Assembly: GCF_937616625.2 (NCBI RefSeq)
Contig: NC_065573.1
Span: forward strand, 8,819,001 to 8,883,000
Direction of reading: 5' to 3'
Origin: Mercurialis annua
Lineage: Eukaryota > Streptophyta > Magnoliopsida > Malpighiales > Euphorbiaceae
Length of the DNA: 64,000 nucleotides
The notes under the pieces are model-generated. The model was not told the DNA's origin and did no database searches. It saw only the letters and a program-made list of their open reading frames with translations. A program made the translations under genes and the position numbers. Of the stretch, positions 49,340 through 61,200 are shown piece after piece; the stretch's first letter is position 1; each line of letters opens with the position of its first letter.

Positions 49340-50614
49340 GCAAACAAAATGCTTAAGTCCATCTGGATTCTTCTTGCCGTAGCTGCACATTTAGATTATG
49401 AGGTTTGGCAAATGGATGTCAAGACCGCATTCCTTAATGGATATATTGAGGAGGAAATCAATATGGAACAACCTTAGGGTTTTGAATGCTAAGAAGGTTC
49501 CGAGGTGTGTAAGCTTAAACGATCCATATATGGATTGAAGCAAGCTTCGAGAAGTTGGAATCATCATTTTGATGAAGCTATAACGAGTTACGAGTTTATC
49601 AAAAATGAAGATGAACCATGTGTTTACAAGAAGTTTAGTGGGAGCGTAATCACGTTCCTAGTCTTGTACATAGATGACATTTTACTAATAGAAAATGATG
49701 TCGGTATGTTGACCTCTGTAAAACTTTGGTTATCCAAAACTTTCTCCATGAAAGACCTCGGAGAATAAACTTACATTCTCGGTATTACACTATACAGAGA
49801 TAGATCTAAGAGAATAATAGGTCTCTCTCAAAGGCTCTGATTAGAAAACATATTGAAGAAGTTCAATATGGAAAATTCTAGAGAGGATTGATTCCCGTTA
49901 GGCATGGAATTCACCTTTCAAAGGATATGTCTCCAAGACAGCTGAAGAAAGAGATGAAATGGAAAAGCTACCATATGCTTCGGCAATTGGTAGTCTTATG
50001 TACGCTATGTTGTGTACAAGGCCGGATATTGCCTATGCGGTTAGTTTGACTAGCCGATATCAATCCAATCCAGGTTTGGAACATTGGATGACAGCTAAGA
50101 ATATCTTTAAGTACTAGATGATCTACAAATAGACGGCTTTACAGATTCAGATTTTCAATCAGATATAGATGATCGTAAGTCTATATCCGGATTCGTATTC
50201 TCATGTAATGGAGGAGTAGAGGGTTGGAAGAGTTCCAAACAAGAAACCACTGCGGATTCCACCACAGAAGCCGAGTATATTGCGGCATCAGATGCTGCAA
50301 AGGAAGCTGTTTGGATTAAGAAGTTTGTTTCTAAACTTTGTGTGGTTCCTACCATTGAGTCGGCGGTTCCTCTTTTCTGTGACAACAATGGTGCTATAGC
50401 CCAGGCAAAGGAACCCCGTTCTCACCAAAAATCCAAACACATAGAAAGGCGATATCATATCATCCGAGAGATTGTTGGAAAGAGAGATGTGTCTCTCCAA
50501 AAGATAGAATCAGCCGATAACACGGCTGACCCACTGACAAAGCCCATGACCCAGAGTCAATTAGATTTACATCTTGAAAAGATGGGGCTTAGATTTAGTA
50601 GCCAATGGCACTAG
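49340..50614 (+). pseudogene. pol: Ty1/copia pol fragment: reverse transcriptase and RNase H, broken
   Basis: In order: WQMDVKTAFLNGYIEEE (about 49410-49460, the reverse transcriptase palm motif with the first catalytic Asp), KLKRSIYGLKQASRSWN (49508-49560), YIDDILL (about 49668-49690, the catalytic Asp pair; YVDD is usual), MKDLGE (49748-49765), LPYASAIGSLMYA, TRPDIAYAV, then RNase H with GFTDSDF, STTEAEY and CDNNGA carrying its acidic residues, and the C-terminal NTADPLTKP. Stops fall in the reverse transcriptase after MEQP, GFEC and DLGE, with others downstream, several explained by C-to-T changes. A small deletion and frameshift lie near 50115, where the segment between KY and the RNase H start is missing. 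The last 140 or so codons (from about 50120) are open to the TAG at 50612-50614. Not functional. Confidence 0.9.
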
Positions 50615-51810
50615 TGCAAGTGGGAGATTATTAGTAGTATGTGCCCTAGGGCCATTTTGTCTGTATGCTTGTATAAACAAATCCCAATGGTAATGATATA
50701 TATGTTTTATTTGAACTAAGTGTATCATCAACTAAGTAATTATTTATTACGTATTGTCCTTATCACATTGTTATAGAATTTATTCTTAAGGTGTTAAGAA
50801 TATGAGTGACAGATTCCATTATACAAGTGATCTAAATAAATGTTCACGATCGATGGGGTCCTACGAATAAGGGCATCGCATTATCGCGGAAAGATCGTCA
50901 CCTCTATTTATTCTCCTGATTACTAAAGAGTTAATACTACTTGATAGGGTTCAGAATAAACATATGGACGCTCAAGGGGGTTGAGTGAGTCGAACAAGTG
51001 ACGCTAGATGACTTATACATGGTATTTCATCAAAGTCAATTTAATGTCATCTAGTTCATAATTGAACATATGTCCTTTGACTTGCGGCGACACTATCTTG
51101 TATATAGGTGATTAGAGTTTGATACTCCTTATCCCTAGATCTTTCATGAGCTAGGGTCGCGGAAATTTGTTGGCTCTAGTTAGTTGTATATGGAGATAGG
51201 AGTTTAACCAAGAGAGGATTTATCACTCCGGATGAACGGAGAAAAGATTATATGTTATCTCAAATTGTTCTAGATGGATGATAAAACCTACGCAGGTGTA
51301 TATGACTTACTTAGAAAGTTGTTTTTAGTAAAAGTCATATTTATCAAGAATAAAAACTGAGACATGACACTAGTCGAGATCGGAATCTTACATGAAGGGA
51401 ATTCTTAGTGGACGGTAATTATGAACATTGGTTCATAAGAATGCATCAAAACATTCATATCTATTTGGGGGTCGTGATATGTTGCTAGACGTCACTCTCG
51501 ATCTACAAGAATTAATAATTAATGAGATTTAATTATTAAATATAAGAAAGGCGTTTCTTATGTCTCTCGTTGCCATATAAATGTGAACCTAGTTATTCAC
51601 ACACAATAGGGTGTGCAACCGATTGAGTTTACGAGAGAATGATTTCATATAGATACTAGCATATCTCGGAAATTAATCTAAGATGAAAAACAAGTACAAC
51701 TAAGGGACTAATTTGTAAGAGTTATAGATAAGCATAAGCCTAATTTGTATTTTATCCAAGTTCATGTGATGATGTCTGATGTCATAAGATGATGTCATAG
51801 CATGTGATGT

Positions 51811-51966
51811 GTCGGATGGTGGCAACACCTATACTTGGTGTGTGACACCTAGCATCCGACGTGTCAGATGGTGGTAACACCTATACTTGGTGTGTGACAC
51901 CTAGCATCCTAGGTGTCAGATGGTGGCAACACCTATACTTGGTGTGTAACACCTAGCACGTGAGGT
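51811..51966 (+). repeat. Three tandem 52-bp repeats in the copia LTR
   Basis: Copies start at 51811, 51863 and 51915, each with GATGGTGG, AACACCTATACTTGGTGTG and ACACCTAGCA. They contain inverted AGGTGT/ACACCT motifs and lie just upstream of the TATA box, so they are probably enhancer repeats. Confidence 0.9.
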
Positions 51967-51991
51967 GTTGGAGTTTCCTACAAACTCTTGC

Positions 51992-52001
51992 CTATAAATA
52001 G
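51992..52001 (+). promoter_or_regulatory. TATA box of the copia LTR (CTATAAATAG)
   Basis: Perfect plant TATA box about 25 bases downstream of the 52-bp repeats, marking the U3/R region. Confidence 0.7.
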
Positions 52002-52428
52002 AGGCTGTCTTTGCTCATTTTCTCCACACCACACTTAAGAGAGCATATTTGAAGGAGTTCAAGTAGTTATCAATCACATAAAAGCTTGGCGAAGTTTTTC
52101 ATACATCCGAGGAAAGACGTAATCAGTGAGAGTTTGAGCTTACGGTTGCTCGGCAAGAGGAACTGTTTCAGATTACTTCAAGGCGAGGATTCAACCAAAC
52201 GCATACTCGTGTGGACGAGCTTAAGGTCGCTATACTATCTGGACTAAAAGAATCGTTGGAGAGTCGACATAGGTATTCTTCTTATGATTACAAAATGCAT
52301 GCTTTAATTACTAAATGATACGACGATCCATTTGTTATTGATATGATCAATTTCTAGATTTGGATTGTAGGAATTTCAATTTTGAATTGAAATATACGAT
52401 CAGGACCATCGCGTTCCGCTGCGCGGCT

Positions 52429-55270
52429 GCACTTTTAAGGCGCACTTTAACCTAACCATGCTTAGGTAATCGGAACGACGCATTAGAGAGAGACTTGTGA
52501 TGCGACATACTAATCTAGCATCAATTTAATGCACACTTTGCATAATATAACCTAACAATGCTTAGGTAATCAAAACGACGCGTTAGAGAGACTTGTGATG
52601 CGACATACTAATATAGCGTCACTTTTCACGCTTAGGTAATCGGAACGAAGCGTTACAGAAACTTGTAATGCGACATACTAATCTAGCGGCACTTTTAAGG
52701 CGCACTTAGCGTAATATAACCTAACCGTGCTTAGGTAATCGGAACGACGCGTTAAAGAGAGTTGTGACGCGACATACTAATCTAGCGTCACTTTTCAATC
52801 ACACTTTGCGTAATATAACCTAACCATGCTTAGATAATCAAAACGACTCGTTAAAGAGACTTGTGACGCGACATACTAATCTAGCGGCACTTTTAACGCG
52901 CAATTAGGTAATCATAACGACGCGTTAAAGAGACTAGAGATGCGACATACTAATCTAGCGTCACTATTCAAGCACTCTTTGCGTAATATAACCTAACAAG
53001 CTTAGGTAGTTGGAACGACGCGTTAAAGAGACTTGAGACACGACTTTCTAATCAATTGTCACTTTTCACGCACACTTTGCGGAATATAACCTAACCATGC
53101 TTAGGTAATCGGAACGACACGTTAGAGAGACTTCTGATCTAGGAAAACATTTTACGCACACTTAGCGTAATATAACCTAACGATGCATAGGTTATTGGAA
53201 CGACGCGTAAGAGAGAATTGTGACGCGACATAAGCATGGTAATCAAAATGACGCGTTAAAGAGACTTGAGACGCGCCATACTAATCTAGCGTCACTTTTC
53301 ACGCACACTTTGCGCATATAACCTAACCATGCTTAGGTAATCTGAACGACGCGATAAAGATACTTGAGACGCGTCATACAAATCAAGCGTCACTTTTCAC
53401 ACACATTTTGCGTAATTTAATCAAACAATACTTAGGTAATCGGAACGACGCGTTAGAGAGACTTGTCACGTGACATAATCAAGGTAATTGAAACGACGCA
53501 TAAAAGAGACATAACCATACTAATATAGCGTTACTTTTTACGCATACTTTTCGCAATATAACCTAACCATGCTTTGGTAATCGGAAAGACGCATTAAAGA
53601 GACTTGAGACGCGACATACTAATCTAGCGTCACATTTAACGCACAATTTGCGTAAAATAACCTAACCATTCTTAGGTATTTGGAACGACGCTATAAAAAG
53701 ACTTGAGAATCGTCATACTAATCTAGCGTCACTTTTTACGAACACTATTCGTAATATAACCACCATGCTTAGGTAACCGAAACGACGCGTTAAAGAGACT
53801 TGTGACGCGACATACTAATCTAGGGACAGTTTTAACGCGCACTTGGCATAATATAACGTAACCATGCTTAGGTAATTGGAACGACGCGTTAAAGAGACTT
53901 GAGATGCGACATACTAATCTAGAGTCACTTTTCACGCACACTTTGCGTAATATAACATAACCATGCTTAGGTAATCGGAACGACGCGTTAGAGAGACTTG
54001 TGTCGCGACATATTAATCTAGCGTCACATTTCACGCACACTTTGCGTAATATAACATAACCATGAATAGGTAATAGGTATAACATGTTCGAGAGACTTGT
54101 GACGCGATATACTAGTCTAGCGTCACTTTTTACACACACTTTGCGTAATATAACCTAATCATGCTTAGGTAATCGAAACGATGCGTTAGAGAGACTTCTG
54201 ACGCGACATATAAATCTAGCGTCACTTTTCACGCACACTTTTCGTAATATAGCCTAACCATGCTTAGTTAATCGGAACGACGCGTTAGAGAGACTTGTAA
54301 TATGACATAAACATGGTAATCGAAACAACGCGTTATAAAGACTTGAGACGCGCCATACTAATCTAGCGTCACTTTTTACGCACACTTTGCGTAATATAAC
54401 CTAACCATGCTTAGATGATCAGAACGACGCGTTAAAGAGATTTGAGACGCGACATACTAATCTAGCATCACTTTTCACACACACATTGCGTAAGATAACC
54501 TAACCATGGGTAATCGGGAAGACGCGTCAAAGAGATTTGAGATGCGACATACTAATCTAGCGTCACTTTTTACGCACACTTTACGTAATATAATATAACC
54601 ACGCTTAGGTAATCGGAACGACGCGTTAAAGAGACTTGAGACGCGCCATACTAATCTAGCGTCACTTGTCACGCACATTTTGCGTAATATAGCATTACCA
54701 TGCTTACGTAATCCGAACGACGCGTTAAAGAGACTTCAGATGCGGCATACTAATCTAGCGTCACTTTTCACGCACACTTTTCGTAATATAACCTAACCAT
54801 ACTTAGGTAATCGGATCAACGCGTTAAAGAGACTTGAGACAACGCGACATACTAATCTAGCGTCACTTTTCACGCACACTTTGCGTAAAATAACCTAACC
54901 ATGCTTAGTAATCGGAACGACGCGTTAAAGTGACTTGAGATGCGACATACTGATCAATTGTCACTTTTCATGCACACTTTCCGTAATATAACCTAACCAT
55001 GCTTAGGTTATCGAAACGACGCGTTAGAGAGACTTGTAACGTGACATAAGCATGGTAATCAAAATAGCGCATTAAAGAGACTTGAGACGTGACATACTAA
55101 TATAGCATCACTTTTTACGCACACTTTTCGTAACATAACTTAACCATGCTTAGGTAATCGAAATGACGCGTTAAAGAGACTTGAGACGCAACATGCAAAT
55201 CTATTGTCACTTTTCGTAACATAACTTAACAATGCTTAGGTATTCAGAACGACGCGTTAAAGAGACTTGT
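52429..55270 (-). repeat. Satellite A array, block 5 (reverse)
   Basis: About 2.8 kb of reversed units. Several carry the TAGCGGCACTTTTAA/CGCGCAC variant. The block stops at GAGACTTGT, where orientation changes. Confidence 0.93.
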
Positions 55271-58200
55271 ACGCCAAGTGCGCGTTAAAAGTGACGCTAC
55301 ATTAGTATGTCACATCTTAATTCTATTTAACGTGTAATTCCGATTACTTAAGCATTGTTAGGTTATATTACGCAATGTGTGCTCGAAAAGTGACGTTAGA
55401 TTAGTATGGCGCGTCCTAAGTCTCTTTAATGCGTCGTTCCGATTACCTAAGTATGGTTAGGTTGTATTACGCGAAGTGTGCGTGAAAAGCGACGCAAGAT
55501 TAGTATGTCACGTCTCAAGTATCTTTAACGCGTCGTTCCGATTACCTAAGCATGGTTAGGGTATTTTACGCAAAGTGTGCGTGAAAAATTACGGTAGATT
55601 AGTATACCGCGTCTTAAGTCTCGTTAACGCGTCGTTCCGATTACCTAAGAATGGTTATGTTATATTACGCCAAGTGCACGTTAAAAGTGTTGCTAGATTA
55701 GTATGTCGCGTCACAAGTCTTTTTAACGCGTTGTTACAATTACCTAAGCATGGTTAGGTTATATTACGCCAAGTGTTCGTAAAAAGTGACGCTAGATTAG
55801 TATGGCGCCTCTCAAGTCTCTTTAACGCGTCGTTTCGATTACCATGCTTATGTCGTGGTACAAAGTCTCTCTAACACGTCGTTCCGAATACCAAAGTATG
55901 GTTATGTTAAATTACGCAAAGTGTGTGTGAAAAGAGTTGCTAGATTAGTATGTCGCGTCTCAAGTCTCTTTAACGCGTCGTTCCGATTACCTAGGCATGG
56001 TTAGGTTATTTTACGCAAAGTGTGCGTGAAAAGTGACGCTAGATTAGAATGTCACGTCTCCAGTCTCTTTAACCCGTCGCTCCGATTACCTAAGCATGGT
56101 TAGGTTATATTACGTAATATGTGTGTGAAAACTGTTGCTAGGTTAGTATGTTGCTTATCAAGTCTCCTTAACGCGTCATTCCGATTACCTAAGCATGGTT
56201 AGGTTATATTACGCAATGTGTGCGTGAAAACTAATTGCTAGGTTAATATGTCGTGTCTCAAGTCTCTTTAAAGCGCCGTTCCGATTACCTAATCATTGTT
56301 AGGTTGTATTACGCAAAGTGTGCGTAAAAGTGACACTATGGCGCGTTTCATGTCTCTTTAGCGCGTCGTTTTGATTATTGTGCTTATGTCACGTCACAAG
56401 TGTCTCTAACGCGTCGTTTTGATTACCTAAGCATGGTTAGGTTATATTACACAAAGTGTGCGTGAAAAGTGACAATAGATTAGTATGTCGCGTGTCAAGT
56501 CTCTTTAACGCGTCGTTTCGATTACCTAAGCATGGTTAGGTTATTTTACACAAAGTTTGCGTGAAAAGCTACGCTAGATAAGTATGTCGCGCCTCAAGTC
56601 TCTTTAATGCATATTCCGATTACCTAAGCATGGTTAGGTTATATTACATAAAGTGTGCGTGGAAAGTGACGCTAGATTAGTATGTCGCATCTCAAGTCTC
56701 TTTAATGCGTCTTTCCGATTACCTAAGCATGGTTAGCTTATATTACGCTAAGTGTGCGTGAAAAGTGACGTTAGATTAGTATGTCACGTCACAAGTCTCT
56801 CTAACGAGTCGTTCAAATTACCTAATCATGGTTAGGTTATATAACGCAAAGTGTGCGTGAAAAATGACACTAGATTAGCTGTCGCGTCTCAAGTCTCTTT
56901 AATGCATCGTTCCGATTACCAAGGCATGGTTAGGTTATATTGTGCAAAGTGTGCGTGAAAAGTGACAATAGATTAGTATGTCGTGTCTCAAGTCTCTTTA
57001 ACGCGTTGTTTCGATTATTATACTATGCCTATGTCGCATCACAAGTCTCCTTTACACGTCGTTCCGATTACCAAAGCATGGTTAGTTTTTACCAAAGTGT
57101 GCATGAAAAGTGACAATAGATAAGAATGTCGCGTCTCAAGTCTCTTTAACGCGTCGTTTCAGTTACCATGCTTATGTGGCGTCACAAGTCTCTTTAACTC
57201 GTCGTTCTGATTACCTAAGCATGGTTAAGTTATATTACGCAAAGTGTGCGTGAAATGTGATGCTAGATTTGTTTGTCGAGTCACAAGACTCTTTAACGCG
57301 TCGTTTCGATTACCTAAGCATGGCTAGGTTATATCACGCAAAGTGTGTGTTAAGTGACGCTAGATTAGTATGTCGCGTCTCAAGTCTCTTTAACGCGTTG
57401 TCCCGATTACCTAAGCATGGTTATGGTATTTTACGCAAAGTGTGCGTGAAAAGTAACGCAAAATTAGTAGCGTGTTTTGATTACCTAAGCATGGTTAGGG
57501 TATATTACGCAAAGTGTGCGTGAAAAGTGACGCTAGATTAGTATGTCGCGTCTCAAGTCTCTATAACGCGTCGTTCGGATTACCAAAGCATGGTTAGGTT
57601 ATATTACGCAAAGTGTGCGTGAAAAGTGACGCTACATAACCAAACCATGCTTAGATTGTCAGAACAACGCGTTAAAGAGACTTGAGACGTGACATAAGCA
57701 TGGTATAAGCATAGTGTGTTTAAAAAGTGACGCTAGATTAGTATGGCGCGCCTCAAGTCTCATTAACGCATCGTTTCAATTACCTAAGCATGGTTAGGTT
57801 ATATTACGCAAAGTGTGCGTGAAAAGTAACGTTTGATTAGTATGGCGCCTCCTATGTCTCTTTAATGCGTCGTTCCGATTACCTAAGCATGGTTAGGTTA
57901 TACTACGCAAAGTGTGCGTGAAAAGTTACACTAGATTAGTATGTCACATCGCAAGTCTATTTAAAGCGTCGTTCCGATTACCTAAGCATGGTTAGGTTAT
58001 TTTACACAAAGTATGCGTGAAAAGTGACGCAAGATTAGTATGTCGGGTCTCAAGTCTCTTTAGCACGTCGTTCCGATTACCTAAGCATGGTTATGTTATA
58101 TTACGCCAAGTGCGCGTTAAAAGAGTCGCTAGATTAGTATGTCACGTCACAAGTCTCCTTAACGAGTCGTTATGATTACCTATGCATGGTTAAGTAATAC

Positions 58201-61200
58201 TACCAAAAGTGTGCGTAAAAAGTGACGCTAGATTAGTATGACGCGTCTCAAGTTATTTTAACGTGTCGTTCTGCGTAAAAAGTGACGCTAGATTAGTATG
58301 GCGCGTCTCAAGTCTCTTTAACGCATCGTTTCAATTACCATGCTTATGTCATGTTACAAGTCTCTCTAACAAATCGTTCCGATTACCAAAGCATGTTTAG
58401 GTTAACGCAAAGTGTGCGTGAAAATTGACAGTAAATTAGTATGTCGCGTCTCAAGTCTCTTTAACGCGTCGTTTCGATTACCTAAGTATGGTTAGGTTAT
58501 TGTACACAAAGTGAACGTGAAAAGTGCTTCTAGATTAGCATGTCGCGTCTTAAGTCTCTTTAACGCGTCATTCCGATTACCTAAGAATGGTTAGGTTATC
58601 TTACGCAAAGTGTGCGTGAAAAGTGACGCTAGATTAGTATGTCGTGTCTCAAGTATCTTTAACGCGTCGTTCCGATTACCTAAGCATGGTTATGTTATAT
58701 TACGCCAAGTGCGCGTTTAAAGTGTCGCTAGATTAGTATGTCGCATCACAAGTCCTTTTAACGCGTTGTTACAATTACCTAAGCATGGTTAAGTTATATT
58801 ACGCATAATGTGCTTAAAAAGTGACGCTAGAATAGTATGGCGTGCCTCAAGTCTCTTTAACGCATCGTTTCAATTACCTAAGCATGGTTAGGTTATTTTA
58901 TGCAAAGTGTGCGTGAAAAGTGACGCTAGATTAGTATGTTGCATCTTAAGTCTCTTTAACGCGTCGTTCCGATTACCTAAGCATGGGTAGGTTATTTTAC
59001 GTAAAGTGTGCGTGAAAAGTGACGCTAGATTAGTATGTTGCGTCTCAAGTCTCTTTAAAACGTCGTACCGATTACCTAAGCATGGCTAGGTTATACTACG
59101 CAAAGAGTGTGTGAATAGTGACTCTAGATTAGTATGGCGCGTTTCGAGTCTCTTTAACGTGTCGTTTCGATTACCATGCTTATGCACGTCACAAGTCTCT
59201 CTAACACGTCGATTTGATTACCAAAGCATGGTTAGGTTATATTACGCAAAGCGTGCATGCAAATTGACAATTGATTAGTATGTCACGTCTCAAGTCTTGT
59301 TAACGAGTCATTTCGATTACCAATGCATGGTTAGGTCATTTTACATAAAGTGTGCGTGAAAAGTGACGCTAGATTAGTATGTCGCGTCTCATGTCTCCTT
59401 AACACGTCGTTCCGATTACATAAGCATGGTTAAGTTATATTACGCAATGTGTGCATGAAAACTGTTGCTAGGTTAGTCTGTCGCGTCTCAAGTCTCTTTT
59501 ACGCGTCGTTCCGATTACCTAAGCATGGTTAGGTTATATTACGCAAAATGTGCGTGAAAAGTGACGCTAGATTAGTATGTCGTGTCTCAAGTCTCTTTAA
59601 TGCGTCGTTCCGATTACCTAAACTTGGTTAGGTTATACTACGCAAAGCGTGCGTAAAGAGTGACGCTAGATTAGTATGGCGCGTTTCAAAAATCTTTAAC
59701 GCGTCATTTCGATTACCATGCTCATGTCGCGTCACAAGTGTCTCAAACGCGTCGTTCTGATTACCAAGGAAAAGTGTGCGTGAAAAGTGACAATATATTA
59801 GTATGTCGCATCTCAAGTCGCTTTAAAGTGTCGTTCTGATGACCTAAGCATGGTTAGATTATTTTACGCAAAGTGTGCGTGAAAAGTGACGCTAGATTGG
59901 TATGTCGCTTCTCAAGTCCCTTTAACGTGTGTTCCGATTACCTAAGCATTGTTAGGTTATATTACGCAAAGTGTGCGTGAAAAGTGACCCTAGATTAGTA
60001 TATCGCGTCTCAAGTATCTTTAACACGTCGTTTCGATTACCAAAGCATGGTTATGTTATATAACGCCAAGTGCGAAAAGTATCGCTAGATTAGTATGTCG
60101 CATCACTAGTCTTTTTAACGCGTTGTTACGTTACCTAAATATGGTTAAGTTATATTACGCAAAGTGTGCGTAAAAAGTGTCGTTAGATTAGTATGGCACG
60201 TCTCAAGTCTCTTTAACGCATTGTTTCGATTACCATGCATATGTCACATTACAAGTCTCTCTAACACATCGTTCCGATTACCATAGAATGGTTAGGTTAA
60301 ATCCACAAAGTATGCGTGAAAAGCGACAATTGATTAATATGTCGCGTCACTTGTCTCTTTAACCCGTCGTTCCAATTACCTAAGCATGGTTGGGTTATTT
60401 TACGCAAAGTGTGCATGAAAAGTGATGCAAGATTAGTATGTCGTGTCACAAGTCTCTTTAACGCGTTGTTCCAATTACCCAAGCATGGTTTAGTTATATT
60501 ATGCAATGTGTGCGTGAAAACTATTGCTAGGTTAGTATGTCGCGTCTCAAGTCGCCTTAAAGGGTCGTTCTAATTACCTAATCATGGTTAGGTTATATTA
60601 CGCAAAGTGTACGTGAAAACTGACGCTAGATTTGTATGTCGCGTCTCAAGTCTCTTTGACGCGTCGTTTCGAATACCTAAGCATGGTTAGATTATATTCC
60701 GCAAAGCGTGCGTCAAAAGTGATGCTATATTAGTATGGCTCGTTTTAAGTCTTTAACGCATCATTTTACCGTCGTTCTGATTACCTAAGCATGGTTAGGT
60801 TATATTACGCAAAGTGTGCGTAAGAAGTGACGCTAGATTAGTATGTCGCATCTCAAGTCTCTTTAATGTGTGTTTCGATTACCTAAGCATGGTTAGGTTA
60901 TATTACGTAAAGTGTGCGTGAAAAGTGACGCTAGATTAGTATGCCGCCTCCTAAGTCTCTTTCACCCGTCGTTTTGATTACCTAAGCATGGTTAGGTCAT
61001 ATTACGCAAAGTCTGCGTAAAAAGTGACGCTAGATTACTATAGCGCGTCTCAAGTGTCTGTAACGCGTCGTTCCGTTTACCATGCTTAAGTTGCTTAACA
61101 AGTGTCTTTAACGCGTCGTTCTGATTACCTAAGTATGGTTAGGTTATATTATGCAAAGTGTGTGTGAAAAGTGACAATAGATTAGTATGTCGCGCCTCAA

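Larger units (their letters stand above)
49340..52428 (+). mobile_element. Ty1/copia retrotransposon, 5'-truncated, with 3' LTR
   Basis: Contains the reverse transcriptase and RNase H end of the polyprotein (49340-50614), a purine tract (AAGTGGGAGAT, 50618-50628) and one LTR (50629 to about 52428). Gag, protease, integrase, the 5' LTR and the primer site are absent; the left junction falls directly inside reverse transcriptase and abuts satellite A. It is probably the remainder of a full insertion after deletion or unequal exchange. No target duplication can be tested because the left end is lost. Confidence 0.88.
50629..52428 (+). repeat. 3' LTR of the copia element (about 1.8 kb)
   Basis: Begins right after the purine tract; the expected TG start reads TA (TATTAGTAGTATG), a G-to-A change. 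It holds 52-bp repeats and a TATA box. The right end is set where reversed satellite A resumes (GCACTTTTAAGGCGC); the LTR end and satellite share a few bases, so it is uncertain by about 5 bases. Confidence 0.75.

Noticed and set aside
50155..50500. Reverse-strand open frames opposite the copia RNase H
   Set aside because: They are shadows of the real RNase H coding strand.
53729..54139. Open frames of 60-136 codons with a 33-residue Cys/Lys/Arg-rich repeat across satellite A
   Set aside because: By-product of the 99-base monomer. They appear in every satellite A block on the matching strand and end at random indels.
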